Assembly: GCF_900109145.1 (NCBI RefSeq)
Contig: NZ_FNYY01000016.1
Location: 1 to 64,000 of the forward strand
Source of the DNA: Marinovum algicola
GTDB lineage: Bacteria; Pseudomonadota; Alphaproteobacteria; Rhodobacterales; Rhodobacteraceae
Direction of reading: 5' to 3'
Length of the DNA: 64,000 nt
The translations under genes were made by a program, and so were the position numbers. Positions 8,579-16,722 of the stretch are shown here, in pieces. Numbering within the stretch: position 1 is the stretch's first letter; the number at the start of each line of letters is the position of its first letter. The notes beneath the pieces were generated by a model. The model was not told where the DNA came from and did no database searches. It worked only from the letters and a program-made list of their open reading frames with translations.

Positions 8579-9872
8579 GTGAACTCTCCTTGTTGTTGGA
8601 CGTTTTGATTGAACAGCCTTCAGCGGTCGCAATCGCCGCTGTTTCGGCGGCACGTTGGGCTGCTTGGGACAACGCCTCCGCCACGCCGGGCGCGATCGAC
8701 GCACCCATTCCGTAAAATCTATGTGCTTCCTCAACCTCGTAGCCGCCCGCGTCAAATTCTTCGCGGGGCGGGATATAGCCGGGATTGTCATCGGCATAAG
8801 CGATGATGTGGAGCGGCCCGGTTCCGCCCAGCGACTGCCGCAGGTCAAGCGCGGTCCGGGCGAAGATCTCGCCCGGCAGCCCGAGGATGCGCGCCCCGGC
8901 CCAGTGCAGCGCGGTGCAGCGGGCGGGCATCGGATCGATCTTGCGGCCCATCCTCTGTTCGGCCCACTCCGCCCAGATCGCATGGATATCGCCCGGCGCC
9001 TGCGACGCGGCACGCCAGCGCCGCGCCAGATCTGCGCGGTCGCCCACCTCGCGCGGCGCGAACCTGAGGCTGTCAAAGCCCTCGCCGGCGCCGCTTGCGC
9101 CGGTCAGCGGCGCCAGATCGGCGGCGAGCGCGGCCTGTGCCACACCTTCGCCGATGATGCGGGCCCGGTCGTAAGTCCGGTCACTCTGACGCGCACGGCT
9201 CAGCGAGGCGGCGGCGCTGTGCCCGGTGTTCACATCGCCGGCGCAGCCGGTGGCAAAGATCGCAATCGCCCCGGGGCTGGCCGCTTCGAGACGGGCGCGC
9301 AGGAAATGCGGATAATCGGCGGTCCAATGCAGGTTGTCGGCGCCCAGCACCACCGGATGGCAGGCGTAAGAGACGAAATAGGCCAGAACCGTCCCGTCCA
9401 TCCGGTCAAACCGCAGCACCGGCACCCCCCGGTCGACCGGCCCGCCGGCGTGCCGCCGGTTGCTGGCAAATCCGGGCTCGGCGCCGCATCCGCCGTACAG
9501 CCTGGCCGGCTGGCGCGCCTGCGCGGCCTCTTCGATGGCGCGCAGGATACCGGTTTCCAGCCGCCGCAGGAATTCGGCATCGGCGCGGCCCGCCAGCCGG
9601 CCCGGCATCGAGACCGGGCCGCCATGGGTATGGGTGGCCGCAAGGGTGATGTTCTGCGCCGGCAGAGGGCTGCGGGCGCGGACCCGCGCCGAGAGCGCGG
9701 CGTCGATGCCGATCACGTCCACCGCCACCAGCGCCGTGTCCTCCACCACCAGGGCCCGCACCGTCAACGCATCATGCGCGCCCTCCGCCGGAGCCTGCCG
9801 CGCCGCGAACCCGGACATGGCGCCCCCCGGCGGCGGGGTGATATCGACGACCGAGACCCCGACCCGCGTCAT
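8562..9872 (-). CDS. Neutral/alkaline ceramidase-like hydrolase domain protein
   Basis: The 436-residue protein resembles the N-terminal catalytic domain of neutral/alkaline ceramidases and related zinc amidohydrolases. It has VGVSVVDITPPPGGAMSGF at the start, the metal-site motif ATHTHGGP, and a VSYACHPVVLG segment. In true ceramidases the catalytic Ser lies in a GDVS context. Here the equivalent reads GCAGDVNTG, with Asn at about residue 215, so amide hydrolysis of ceramide is doubtful. There is no signal peptide. It sits inside the nag operon, overlapping NagA by 4 bp upstream and the binding protein by 17 bp downstream. A role in opening an N-acyl or glycosidic amino-sugar substrate in the cytoplasm is a guess. 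Confidence 0.7.
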   Translation of the reverse strand: MTRVGVSVVDITPPPGGAMSGFAARQAPAEGAHDALTVRALVVEDTALVAVDVIGIDAALSARVRARSPLPAQNITLAATHTHGGPVSMPGRLAGRADAEFLRRLETGILRAIEEAAQARQPARLYGGCGAEPGFASNRRHAGGPVDRGVPVLRFDRMDGTVLAYFVSYACHPVVLGADNLHWTADYPHFLRARLEAASPGAIAIFATGCAGDVNTGHSAAASLSRARQSDRTYDRARIIGEGVAQAALAADLAPLTGASGAGEGFDSLRFAPREVGDRADLARRWRAASQAPGDIHAIWAEWAEQRMGRKIDPMPARCTALHWAGARILGLPGEIFARTALDLRQSLGGTGPLHIIAYADDNPGYIPPREEFDAGGYEVEEAHRFYGMGASIAPGVAEALSQAAQRAAETAAIATAEGCSIKTSNNKESSHDIQG

Positions 9873-11017
9873 GAGCGCACGCTGACGCCGTCAAAGACGA
9901 TCTCGGCCGGAAGCAGCCGGCCATCGGCGGCGGCGCCTTGGAACAACAGGAAATTGGCCGGCGCACCGGGGCTCAGGGCCAGGTCGCGGCCGATCATCCG
10001 CGCCGGGTTGACCGTGGCCATGCGCAGCGCGTCAGTCGCCGGAAAGCCGGTAAAGGCCTGATAGCCGCAGACGATATCCAGCAGGCAGGCGCCGCTGCCG
10101 GCCAGGTATTCGGTGCCCGCAATCGCCACTTGGCCGCAGTCGCTGACCTCGACATCGCCGCCGATCGGCGATTGGTAGCGGCCCGGCGCCATGCCGGCGA
10201 ATTTCACGCTGTCCGAGACAAGAACCACCCGCTCGTCCCCCTTGGCGCGGATCATGGCGCGGGCGGTGGCGCGGGACAGGTGATGACCATCCAGGATCAG
10301 ACTGGCGGTGAGCCGGTCGTCGGACAATTGCGCCCAGATCGCATTCGGGTGGCGCGGCAGGGTGGCAGCGATGCCGTTGCCCAGATGGGTCGACATCCGC
10401 GCCCCGGCGGCAACGGCGCGCGCGATATCCTCTTCCGTCGCGTCGCAATGGCCCAGCGCGACACAGATGCCGCGATCGGCCAGAGCTTTGATATAGGTCG
10501 TCGCCCCGGCTGTTTCGGGGGCGAGGGTGACCATCCGCACCAGCCCGCCGGCGGCGTCCTGCCAGCGGGCGAACTCCTCGGTCGCGGGCGGGCGCACATG
10601 CGCCAGCGGATGCGCCCCCCTCGGGCCGTCCTTGGGCGAGATCGACGGGCCTTCGACATGGATGCCAGCGATCATCTTGCCGGCCAAGGGCAGGGTCTCC
10701 TGCGCCCTGCGGATCGCCGATAGCCGCTGGCAGAGCGCGGCCTCGGAGGCGGTGATCAGCGTCGGCAGAAAGGCCGCCACCCCGACCTTGACCAGCGCCT
10801 TGCACAAAGCCTCGACCGCCTCCGGCGTCAGCCTGCCGTCGTTCAGATCATGGCCGCCAAAGCCGTTGACCTGAAGGTCCACGAAGCCGGGCGACAGCAG
10901 CGGCAGATCCGCCTCGTCGCACCTGGTCACGGCGGCGATCCGACCGTCGCGCAGATGCAGGGTCTTGCCTTCGCCGCTCAGAACGTCGCGGCCCGAGAAC
11001 GTGGCGACAGAGGTCAA
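9869..11017 (-). CDS. nagA: N-acetylglucosamine-6-phosphate deacetylase
   Basis: The 382-residue amidohydrolase has the NagA landmarks: PGFVDLQVNGFGGHDLND (metal and substrate loop), IAGIHVEGPSISPKDGPRGAHP, LGHCDATEEDI, STHLGNGIAATLPRHPNAIWAQL, LILDGHHL and VLVSDSVKFAGM (the catalytic Asp). It deacetylates GlcNAc-6-P to GlcN-6-P. The start is TTG 11017, overlapping the previous stop as TTGA; no ATG fits. The next enzyme, the NagB-like deaminase, is two genes upstream in the operon. Confidence 0.9.
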   Translation of the reverse strand: MTSVATFSGRDVLSGEGKTLHLRDGRIAAVTRCDEADLPLLSPGFVDLQVNGFGGHDLNDGRLTPEAVEALCKALVKVGVAAFLPTLITASEAALCQRLSAIRRAQETLPLAGKMIAGIHVEGPSISPKDGPRGAHPLAHVRPPATEEFARWQDAAGGLVRMVTLAPETAGATTYIKALADRGICVALGHCDATEEDIARAVAAGARMSTHLGNGIAATLPRHPNAIWAQLSDDRLTASLILDGHHLSRATARAMIRAKGDERVVLVSDSVKFAGMAPGRYQSPIGGDVEVSDCGQVAIAGTEYLAGSGACLLDIVCGYQAFTGFPATDALRMATVNPARMIGRDLALSPGAPANFLLFQGAAADGRLLPAEIVFDGVSVRS

Positions 11018-11793
11018 AGCGCGCGTACCCTTCCGCGAAAGTTGCCCAGGAATTTCCGGTTTGCCTCGTCGCCGCCCGGCGCATTGCCGCTGCGCCAGAC
11101 CGGCGGCTCGACGCCCTTGTCGCGCAGATGCAGCACCGTGCGGATCACCAGCGTGTTCAGCGCCGTGGCATTGGCAAAGGTCGACACCGCCGCGATGCGT
11201 TCCGCCATGCCGGGGATCTCGACGATGGCGTCGCCGATCTGAACCTTGCTGTCGATGGCCACGTCGACCAGATCATGCAGGTTCTGTTTCGACGGATGCC
11301 GGGCCGGGTGATCGGCGGCGGTGCTCTCGGCGTGCTGCCGCGAGGAGATGCCGATGGTCTTCACCCCCCGTTCCTTCGCCACCAGTGCCGCGTCGATCAG
11401 CGCCGCGTTGATGCCATAGGCGTTCACCAGGATCAGCAGATCGCCGGCGGCCAGCCCCTGGTCCTCGATCACGATCCGGCCATAGCCCGGCGTCCGTTCG
11501 ATCGCCATCGAGCGCAGAGCGCCGTTCGACAACAGCGTGCCTTCGTCGAGGATGGCATTGACATGCATCAGCCCGCCGGCCCGGAAAAACACCTCTTGCG
11601 TGGCCAGGTTGGAATGGCCGCCGGGGCCAAAGACATGCACCAGCCGATCCTCGGCCACATGATCCGCGATCATCCGCGCGGCGGCGTCCAGCGGGCCGGT
11701 CTCTTCGCGCTGGATGCGGCGCATCAGCGTGACGACATCCTCCAGATAGCCGGTGCAGATCTCGTCGGCGGTGCGGGGGGTCGGGTCATCCAT
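11014..11793 (-). CDS. SIS-domain sugar-phosphate protein
   Basis: The 259-residue protein has a SIS (sugar isomerase) fold: VHVFGPGGHSNLATQEVFFRAGGL near the N-terminus, GDLLILVNAYGINAALIDAALVAKERGVKTIGISS in the middle, and a C-terminal AATALNTLVIRTVLHL helix. It resembles the COG4821-type SIS proteins rather than MurQ etherases, lacking a recognisable MurQ signature. The start at ATG 11793 makes an 8-bp overlap with the upstream deaminase gene. Within a nag operon it may be an isomerase, a second deaminase-isomerase or a regulator of amino-sugar phosphates. Confidence 0.75.
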   Translation of the reverse strand: MDDPTPRTADEICTGYLEDVVTLMRRIQREETGPLDAAARMIADHVAEDRLVHVFGPGGHSNLATQEVFFRAGGLMHVNAILDEGTLLSNGALRSMAIERTPGYGRIVIEDQGLAAGDLLILVNAYGINAALIDAALVAKERGVKTIGISSRQHAESTAADHPARHPSKQNLHDLVDVAIDSKVQIGDAIVEIPGMAERIAAVSTFANATALNTLVIRTVLHLRDKGVEPPVWRSGNAPGGDEANRKFLGNFRGRVRAL

Positions 11794-12580
11794 GCGGGGC
11801 GGCCTCGCGGTCAAGGTAGATGGTGCAATTTCGGTGGGTCCGAAGGATACTGGCCGGGCAATCGGTGCTGATCGGCCCTTCCAGCGCCGCCTTGACGGCT
11901 GCACGCTTGCGGGCGCCGGGCACCGCGCAGAACAGCGCGTCTGCGGCCATCAGCGTCGGAATGGTCAGCGTGATCGCCCGCTCCGGCACCGCCTCGAAAC
12001 GCGCGAAACATCCGTCGTCGACTTGTTGCTGGCGGCAGACCCCGTCCAGCTCGACAACCCGCACCGCCTGGCTGTCGTGGAAATCGGCGACCGGCGGGTC
12101 GTTGAAGGCGATATGCCCGTTCACCCCGATGCCGAGACAGACGATATCGATCGGCGCCTCGGCCAGACGCGCGGCGTATCCCGCGCAGATCTCGTCGGCG
12201 GTGCCCTCGGCGGCAATCCGGTGCACCGCGCCAAAGGGCACCTTGGAAAACAGATGCGCCTCGAGCCAGTTGCCGAACCGCTCCGGCGCCGCGGCCTCGA
12301 GGCCGAGGTAATCGTCCATGTGAAAGGCGGTGACCTGCCCCCAGGGAATATCCGGCAGGGCGACCAGGCTGGCCAGCATGTCCGACTGGCTGGGGGCGGC
12401 GGCAAAGATGATCCGCACCTCGGCCTTCCGCGCGGCCACCTGGCGGATCCGGGCCGCGACATCCGCGGCAACGGCGGCGCCCAGGGCCGGGCGGGATTCA
12501 TAAATCTCGACGCAGTATTTTTCGCTCAGCCCGCTGGCCCTGCGGCCCGGCACCTCTGAAACACGCTCGCTACTCTTCAT
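11786..12580 (-). CDS. nagB: Glucosamine-6-phosphate deaminase/isomerase-like protein
   Basis: The 264-residue protein is of the NagB/6-phosphogluconolactonase family. It has IIFAAAPSQSDMLASLV (phosphate loop region), FHMDDYLGL (proton-donor Asp pair), CLGIGVNGHIAFNDPP (catalytic Asp-His-Glu region, here with Asp for Glu nearby) and AITLTIPTLMAADALFCAVPGARKRAAV. The reaction expected is GlcN-6-P to Fru-6-P plus ammonia. It is the first gene of the operon, 34 bp downstream of the 18-bp LacI-type operator. The symbol is used in the family sense; some NagB-like proteins deaminate other amino-sugar phosphates. Confidence 0.8.
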   Translation of the reverse strand: MKSSERVSEVPGRRASGLSEKYCVEIYESRPALGAAVAADVAARIRQVAARKAEVRIIFAAAPSQSDMLASLVALPDIPWGQVTAFHMDDYLGLEAAAPERFGNWLEAHLFSKVPFGAVHRIAAEGTADEICAGYAARLAEAPIDIVCLGIGVNGHIAFNDPPVADFHDSQAVRVVELDGVCRQQQVDDGCFARFEAVPERAITLTIPTLMAADALFCAVPGARKRAAVKAALEGPISTDCPASILRTHRNCTIYLDREAAPHG

Positions 12581-12606
12581 GACTCACATTCCCCTGATTG
12601 ACAGTC

Positions 12607-12635
12607 AGCACACCATGCAATCGATTGCATGTCAA
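12607..12635 (-). promoter_or_regulatory. Promoter of the nag operon
   Basis: On the minus strand TTGACA (12635-12630) is a perfect -35 hexamer. A weak -10 candidate (TGTGCT) follows after 17 bp. The palindromic operator lies between them. The distance to the deaminase start is suitable for a leader of about 20 nt. Confidence 0.55.
12614..12631. promoter_or_regulatory. LacI-family operator, perfect 18-bp palindrome
   Basis: CATGCAATCGATTGCATG is a perfect palindrome with the central CG typical of LacI-family operators. It lies between the LacI-type regulator gene (ends at 12669) and the first gene of the nag operon (starts at 12580), occupying the promoter spacer. Repression by the adjacent regulator, relieved by a sugar or sugar phosphate, is the obvious model. 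Confidence 0.8.
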
Positions 12636-12668
12636 CGCCTGTCTCTGCAAACCGCCGATTTGGCCGGT

Positions 12669-13667
12669 TCAGCCCCGTCCGGGTGCGCTCACTGTCTGGC
12701 GAATGACCAATTCGGTCTCGAGGACCACGCGCAAATCGCCCTCGGGCGGGGCGCCCAGCGAACTGGCCAGCATTTCGACGGCTTTCTGCCCGGCCTGCGC
12801 CGAGGGCCCCGAGACCGTGGTCAACATCGGATAGCCCAGGATGTCATCGCAGCCGACGACGCTGTAATCGGCCGGATTGCTCAGCCCGTTGTCCACCAGA
12901 CCGCTACAGATGCCATGCGCCAGAACATCGTCGAAGGCGATGCAGGCGGTGGCCCCAAGCGCCAGTAGCTGGGGTACGATCTCGGCCCCCCGGGCGAAAG
13001 AGGCGGTTCCGGCGGACAACGTGCTGAGCGTGAGCCCATGCGCCGCCGCGGCGCGGGTGACCGCCTGATGCCGCTGGTCGTTCGACCACGAGTTGTCGGG
13101 CCCGCCGGCATAGGTGATGTGGCGATGGCCCAGGCCCGCCAGATGCGCAACCGCCTGCGCCATGCCCTGGCCGGAATCGATCAGCACCCGCGGCACGCCC
13201 TCGATGTCGCGGTTGATCAGCACCAGCGGGGTATCGCGCGCCAGATCGTGGATCTGCTGCGACGCCGAGCGGGGCGAGGCCAGAATGGCACCGGCCACCT
13301 GATCGGCCAGCCGGTTCAGCAAATCCACCTCTTGGCTGGGGTTTTCATCCGCATTGCCGATGAACACTGCAAACCCGCGTTTCGCGGCTTCTTTCTGCAC
13401 CGCCAGCGCGATCGGCGGCATGAAGGGGTTGGTCAGATCGGGCACGATCAGCGCGATATTGCTGTTGCGCCCGGTGCGCAGCGCCCGCGCCGCCGAATTC
13501 GGCGAATAGCCCAGCTTTAGCGCCACGTCCTTGACGCGTCTGACAGTCTCTTCCAGCAGGATATCGGGATTGTTGAACACCCGCGACACCGTCGAACGGT
13601 CCACGCCGGCCGCATGCGCGACCTGTTGAATGGTGACCCGTTTGGTCGCTCTCGGTTTTGGTGCCAT
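12669..13667 (-). CDS. LacI-family transcriptional regulator
   Basis: The 332-residue regulator starts with a LacI helix-turn-helix (VTIQQVAHAAGVDRSTVSRVFNNPDILLEETVRRV, about residues 11-45) and the hinge region LGYSPNSAARALRTGRNSNIALIVPDLTNPF. A periplasmic-binding-protein-like effector domain follows. It is immediately upstream of, and codirectional with, the nag operon. The perfect palindrome in the gap is its probable site, so it likely controls amino-sugar uptake and breakdown. Confidence 0.92.
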   Translation of the reverse strand: MAPKPRATKRVTIQQVAHAAGVDRSTVSRVFNNPDILLEETVRRVKDVALKLGYSPNSAARALRTGRNSNIALIVPDLTNPFMPPIALAVQKEAAKRGFAVFIGNADENPSQEVDLLNRLADQVAGAILASPRSASQQIHDLARDTPLVLINRDIEGVPRVLIDSGQGMAQAVAHLAGLGHRHITYAGGPDNSWSNDQRHQAVTRAAAAHGLTLSTLSAGTASFARGAEIVPQLLALGATACIAFDDVLAHGICSGLVDNGLSNPADYSVVGCDDILGYPMLTTVSGPSAQAGQKAVEMLASSLGAPPEGDLRVVLETELVIRQTVSAPGRG

Positions 13668-13761
13668 GCGGCTGATCTGCCAAAACTCCGGGAATTTTGC
13701 AACTCGGACGAGAGCGCATAGGACGAATTATGTAATTGGATGGGCGCCGCGCGCCTCACGT

Positions 13762-13801
13762 TTGAGTGATTGCTCAATTCATCTATTGAGTGATCGCTCA
13801 A
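13762..13801. promoter_or_regulatory. Twin operators, probable TetR sites
   Basis: TTGAGTGATTGCTCAA (13762-13777) and TTGAGTGATCGCTCAA (13786-13801) are two near-perfect 16-bp inverted repeats whose centres are 24 bp apart. They lie about 76-115 bp upstream of the AhpD-like gene whose operon ends in a TetR gene. Base-for-base repetition of an imperfect palindrome strongly suggests binding sites for one regulator, most simply that TetR protein. Confidence 0.65.
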
Positions 13802-13876
13802 AGTTGCCATATCAGTCCGACGCGACCCGGACGGGCTGCATTGTTCACGCAAGCTACAGACCAACAAAGGATGCCA

Positions 13877-14440
13877 ATGACCGATTTTCCGCTTCACACC
13901 GAAGAGACCGCCCCAGACGCCGCCAAGCCGCTGCTGGCGAAATCCAAGGCAGCCTACGGCATGATCCCCGGCCTGCACGCCGTTATGGCCGAGGCGCCCG
14001 GCCTGCTGGAAGCCTACCAGCGCGTGCATGAGCTCTTCGTGGATTCGAGCTTCGACAAGGACGAACTGACCGTCGTCTGGCAGACCGTCAATGTCGAGAA
14101 CGCCTGTCACTACTGCGTGCCGGCCCATACCGGCATCGCCAAGAGCATGCAGGTCGACGACGCCATCACCGACGCCCTGCGCAACGGTACGCCGCTGCCG
14201 AACGCCCGGCTCGAAGCGCTGCGCAGCTTCACCCTGCAACTGGTCCGCCAGCACGGCAATCTCGAGGAATCCCAGGTGCAGGCCTTCCTCGAGGCCGGCT
14301 TCACCAAACGCCACATCCTCGAGGTGATCCTGGGCTACAGCCAGAAGATCATGTCGAACTACACCAACCACCTGGCCGAGACCCCGGTCGACAAGGTGTT
14401 CGAGAAATTCGCCTGGGCGCCCGCCGACAAGGCCGCCTGA
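13877..14440 (+). CDS. AhpD-like / carboxymuconolactone decarboxylase-family protein
   Basis: The 187-residue protein has the CMD/AhpD fold with a redox motif NACHYCVPAH: Cys77, Cys80 and His84, the usual Cys-x2-Cys-x3-His. Such proteins act as thiol peroxidases or disulfide reductants rather than true decarboxylases. The start at ATG 13877 is preceded by CAAAGGATG; an in-frame ATG at 13871 is also possible. It heads a plus-strand group with a DsbA-like protein and a TetR regulator, behind the twin operators. A role in oxidant or electrophile defence is inferred. Confidence 0.8.
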   Translation: MTDFPLHTEETAPDAAKPLLAKSKAAYGMIPGLHAVMAEAPGLLEAYQRVHELFVDSSFDKDELTVVWQTVNVENACHYCVPAHTGIAKSMQVDDAITDALRNGTPLPNARLEALRSFTLQLVRQHGNLEESQVQAFLEAGFTKRHILEVILGYSQKIMSNYTNHLAETPVDKVFEKFAWAPADKAA

Positions 14441-14463
14441 GCCGCACGTCCCGCCACAGCCCG

Positions 14464-14487
14464 AGGGGCGGCCCGCCGGCCGCCCCT
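14464..14487 (+). terminator. Hairpin after the AhpD-like gene
   Basis: AGGGGCGGCC and GGCCGCCCCT form a perfect 10-bp stem with a CGCC loop, 23 bp after the stop. The T-tract is poor, so it may attenuate or protect mRNA rather than terminate; it splits the first gene from the DsbA-TetR pair. Confidence 0.45.
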
Positions 14488-14554
14488 TACGCCCGCGCCG
14501 GCCGCGCCTTATATCGCCAGGCAGACAGGCCCCAACCCGCCGAAAGGCCGCAAA

Positions 14555-15202
14555 ATGACCGATCAGACCCTTCGTATCGACATCGTCTCTGACGTGATGT
14601 GCCCCTGGTGCATCATCGGCTATCGCCAGCTCGCCCAGGCGCTCGAGGCGACCGGCACGCCGCATGAAATCCACTGGCACCCCTTCGAGCTCAACCCCGA
14701 GATGCCGCCCGAAGGCCAGAATCTGCGCGCGCATATCACCGAGAAATACGGCTCCACCGCCGAACAATCGGCGCAGAGCCGGGCGCAGATGACCGAGCTG
14801 GGCGAAAGCCTCGGCTTTACCTTCGCCTTTGCCGAGGACATGCGGATGCACAACACCTTCGCGGCGCATCAGCTGCTGCACTGGGCCGGCGAACAGGGCC
14901 GGAAACAGGCGCTGAAGATGGCGCTGTTCAGCGCGCATTTCACCCACCGCCGCGATCTCTCGGATCCGCAGGTGCTGGCCGATGTCGCCGGCGAAATCGG
15001 TCTCGACCGGGCCGAGGCGCTGGCGGTGCTGGCGGACGGCCGCTTTGCCGATATCACCCGCGAGCATGAGCGTTTCTGGCTGCAACAGGGGGTGCGCGGC
15101 GTGCCTGCCATGGTGTTCGACAGCAAACATCTTGTCACCGGCGCCCAGGGCGAAGAGAATTATGCCCGCATCCTGACCCATCTGACCCAGCAAGAGGCCT
15201 GA
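14555..15202 (+). CDS. DsbA-family thiol oxidoreductase (FrnE type)
   Basis: The 215-residue cytoplasmic thioredoxin-fold protein begins LRIDIVSDVMCPWCIIGYRQL, with the active-site CPWC at residues 16-19. A helical insertion follows, then the cis-Pro region GVRGVPAMVFDSKHLVTGAQ. No signal peptide is present, matching FrnE-like dithiol-disulfide isomerases linked to polyketide or oxidative-stress functions. It ends 3 nt before the TetR start, so the two are almost certainly cotranscribed. Confidence 0.88.
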   Translation: MTDQTLRIDIVSDVMCPWCIIGYRQLAQALEATGTPHEIHWHPFELNPEMPPEGQNLRAHITEKYGSTAEQSAQSRAQMTELGESLGFTFAFAEDMRMHNTFAAHQLLHWAGEQGRKQALKMALFSAHFTHRRDLSDPQVLADVAGEIGLDRAEALAVLADGRFADITREHERFWLQQGVRGVPAMVFDSKHLVTGAQGEENYARILTHLTQQEA

Positions 15203-15205
15203 CCC

Positions 15206-15805
15206 ATGCCGCGCGCCGCGCCCTATGACCGCGACACCACCCTCGAGGCGGCGATGGGGCTGTTCTGGCACAAGGGCTATCACGCCACCTCGCTCAAGGA
15301 TCTCGAGGCCGCGCTGGCAATGAAACCGGGCAGCATCTATGCCGCCTTCCAGAGCAAGGAGAACCTCTATCTCCTGGCCATGCAGCGTTATTTCGACCGG
15401 TTTCGCGGCCAGTTCCGCGACCGGATCGTCGCGGCGGCATCGCCGCTTCAGGCGCTGGCCGATCATCTGCGGGCCTATGCCGCGCTCTCGCCCGGGGATG
15501 CCAACGCCCAGGCCTGCATGCTGATCAAGAGCTTTGTCGACACCCGCGGCACCGAACCCGCGATTGCCGAACAATCGCAGGCCTATCTCGCGGCCATGCG
15601 CGACGAGATCGCCGCCGCCTTCGCCGCCGCGAAGGCCCGCGGCGAGATTGCCGAGGACAGCGATTGCCCGGCCCTGGCGCGGCGCTATCAGGCCTATGTC
15701 AACGCCCTGCGGCTGGAGCTGCATCAGGGCACCGCGGCCGCCGAGGTCGCGGCGCTGGCCGACAGCCTCGCGCGCGAGGTCGAGGCGCTGCGCCGCGCCG
15801 GCTAA
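15206..15805 (+). CDS. TetR/AcrR-family regulator
   Basis: The 199-residue regulator has an N-terminal TetR DNA-binding domain (DTTLEAAMGLFWHKGYHATSLKDLEAALAMKPGSIYAAFQSKENLYLLAM). A helical ligand domain with LSPGDANAQACMLIKSFVDT follows. It is cotranscribed with the DsbA-like gene. The twin 16-bp inverted repeats at 13762-13801 are likely its targets. The Cys in the effector domain and the redox partners suggest thiol or electrophile sensing, which is inference. Its 3' end overlaps the convergent gene by 4 bp. Confidence 0.85.
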   Translation: MPRAAPYDRDTTLEAAMGLFWHKGYHATSLKDLEAALAMKPGSIYAAFQSKENLYLLAMQRYFDRFRGQFRDRIVAAASPLQALADHLRAYAALSPGDANAQACMLIKSFVDTRGTEPAIAEQSQAYLAAMRDEIAAAFAAAKARGEIAEDSDCPALARRYQAYVNALRLELHQGTAAAEVAALADSLAREVEALRRAG

Positions 15806-16551
15806 TCGGCGATCCGGCAATCGGTCGCGGCATATTCCGTCATCAGCAGCTCATAGACAAAGATCTCGGCGTCGAGCTCGTTGAGCATGAACTGCCGCCA
15901 TTCTGCCAGGCTCTCCGGCAGCCCGGCGCCCTCGGCCTGCATCGCGTGCAGCGCCTCGGCAGCGGCGTCGAGATGCCTGCGCAGCCCGGCGTCCTCGTCG
16001 GCCTCGGCGATGTCCAGGGCCACCGCCGCCGCGCCAAGCGCCCGGGCGGCCACCAGCCGCCGATGGGAAAAGCCGCCGCCGGGCCCCGCCACCTGCGGAA
16101 GAAAACACGACCAGCGCCCGGCCAGGCAGATCAGCGCCGCTTGTTGCCGGTCGACGTAATCATCGGCGCAGAGCGTCTGGATCACCAGCCGGCCCGACCG
16201 CGCCACAAGCTGCGCCCCCTGCGCCGCGCCCAGAAGCTGCGCCCCCCGGCTGTGCACCGACAGCGCCCGGAACAGCCCGCCGCTCAGCAGGATCGTCTCG
16301 CGCGCGCGCAGCCGCAGCCCCTTGCCGGAACTGTCGATCACCGTGCGCAGCCGGGTCTCCAGCGTCGCCCGCAGGCTCGGCCGGCCGGCCAGTGCCGTCA
16401 TCGCCCGGCGCGCGCATTCCTCGATCTCGCGCTGTGGCGCCCGGGTCAGCAGGGCATAGCGGCTGCTCGCCTCCTGCCGCGCCTGCACCAGATCGGCACA
16501 GCCCGCGACCGGGCAGGCACTGACGCGGCCGACCTCCAGCCGGATCGTCAT
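15802..16551 (-). CDS. Hypothetical protein, helical, unknown family
   Basis: This is a 249-residue protein from ATG 16551 (GAGG about 8 nt upstream). A TTG at 16635 would add 28 residues but has no ribosome site. It is Arg/Ala/Leu rich, begins MTIRLEVGRVSACPVAGCADLVQARQEASSRYALLTRAPQREIEECARRAM, and carries Cys pairs near the N-terminus. A central stretch (ETILLSGGLFRALSVHSRGAQLLGAAQGAQLVARSGRLVIQTLCADDYVDRQQ) looks beta-rich, and the C-terminus is helical. I do not recognise a family. It lies next to the SARP-type regulator on the same strand and may be part of that locus. Confidence 0.6.
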   Translation of the reverse strand: MTIRLEVGRVSACPVAGCADLVQARQEASSRYALLTRAPQREIEECARRAMTALAGRPSLRATLETRLRTVIDSSGKGLRLRARETILLSGGLFRALSVHSRGAQLLGAAQGAQLVARSGRLVIQTLCADDYVDRQQAALICLAGRWSCFLPQVAGPGGGFSHRRLVAARALGAAAVALDIAEADEDAGLRRHLDAAAEALHAMQAEGAGLPESLAEWRQFMLNELDAEIFVYELLMTEYAATDCRIAD

Positions 16552-16646
16552 CGGGCCTCGCCCCGGCCCGCCAGGGGCCGGCATCTCCGGTAAGCACTGC
16601 GCCGAAACAAAGTCACCCAAGCCCCCAAAGCCCAAAGCCTGACTTC

Positions 16647-16660
16647 AGAATAGGTATTCT
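16647..16660. promoter_or_regulatory. Small inverted repeat between two minus-strand genes
   Basis: AGAATAGGTATTCT has 6-bp arms around GG. It lies about 95 bp upstream of the hypothetical gene's start, in a 171-bp gap that is more AT-rich than the genes. It is a possible operator; nothing else supports it. Confidence 0.3.
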
Positions 16661-16722
16661 TTCCCGGATGTTACCATCGGTGCGGCCGTTAAAAAGACGT
16701 CAATGGCCACAGCGCCGCCGCG

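Noticed and set aside
11014-11793. MurQ (MurNAc-6-P etherase)
   Set aside because: The protein has a SIS fold but is shorter and lacks a recognisable MurQ signature; kept as an unassigned SIS protein.
13679-13700. CAAAA/TTTTG inverted repeat upstream of the LacI-type gene as an operator
   Set aside because: The arms are only 5 bp and lack the central CG seen in the much stronger palindrome at 12614-12631.
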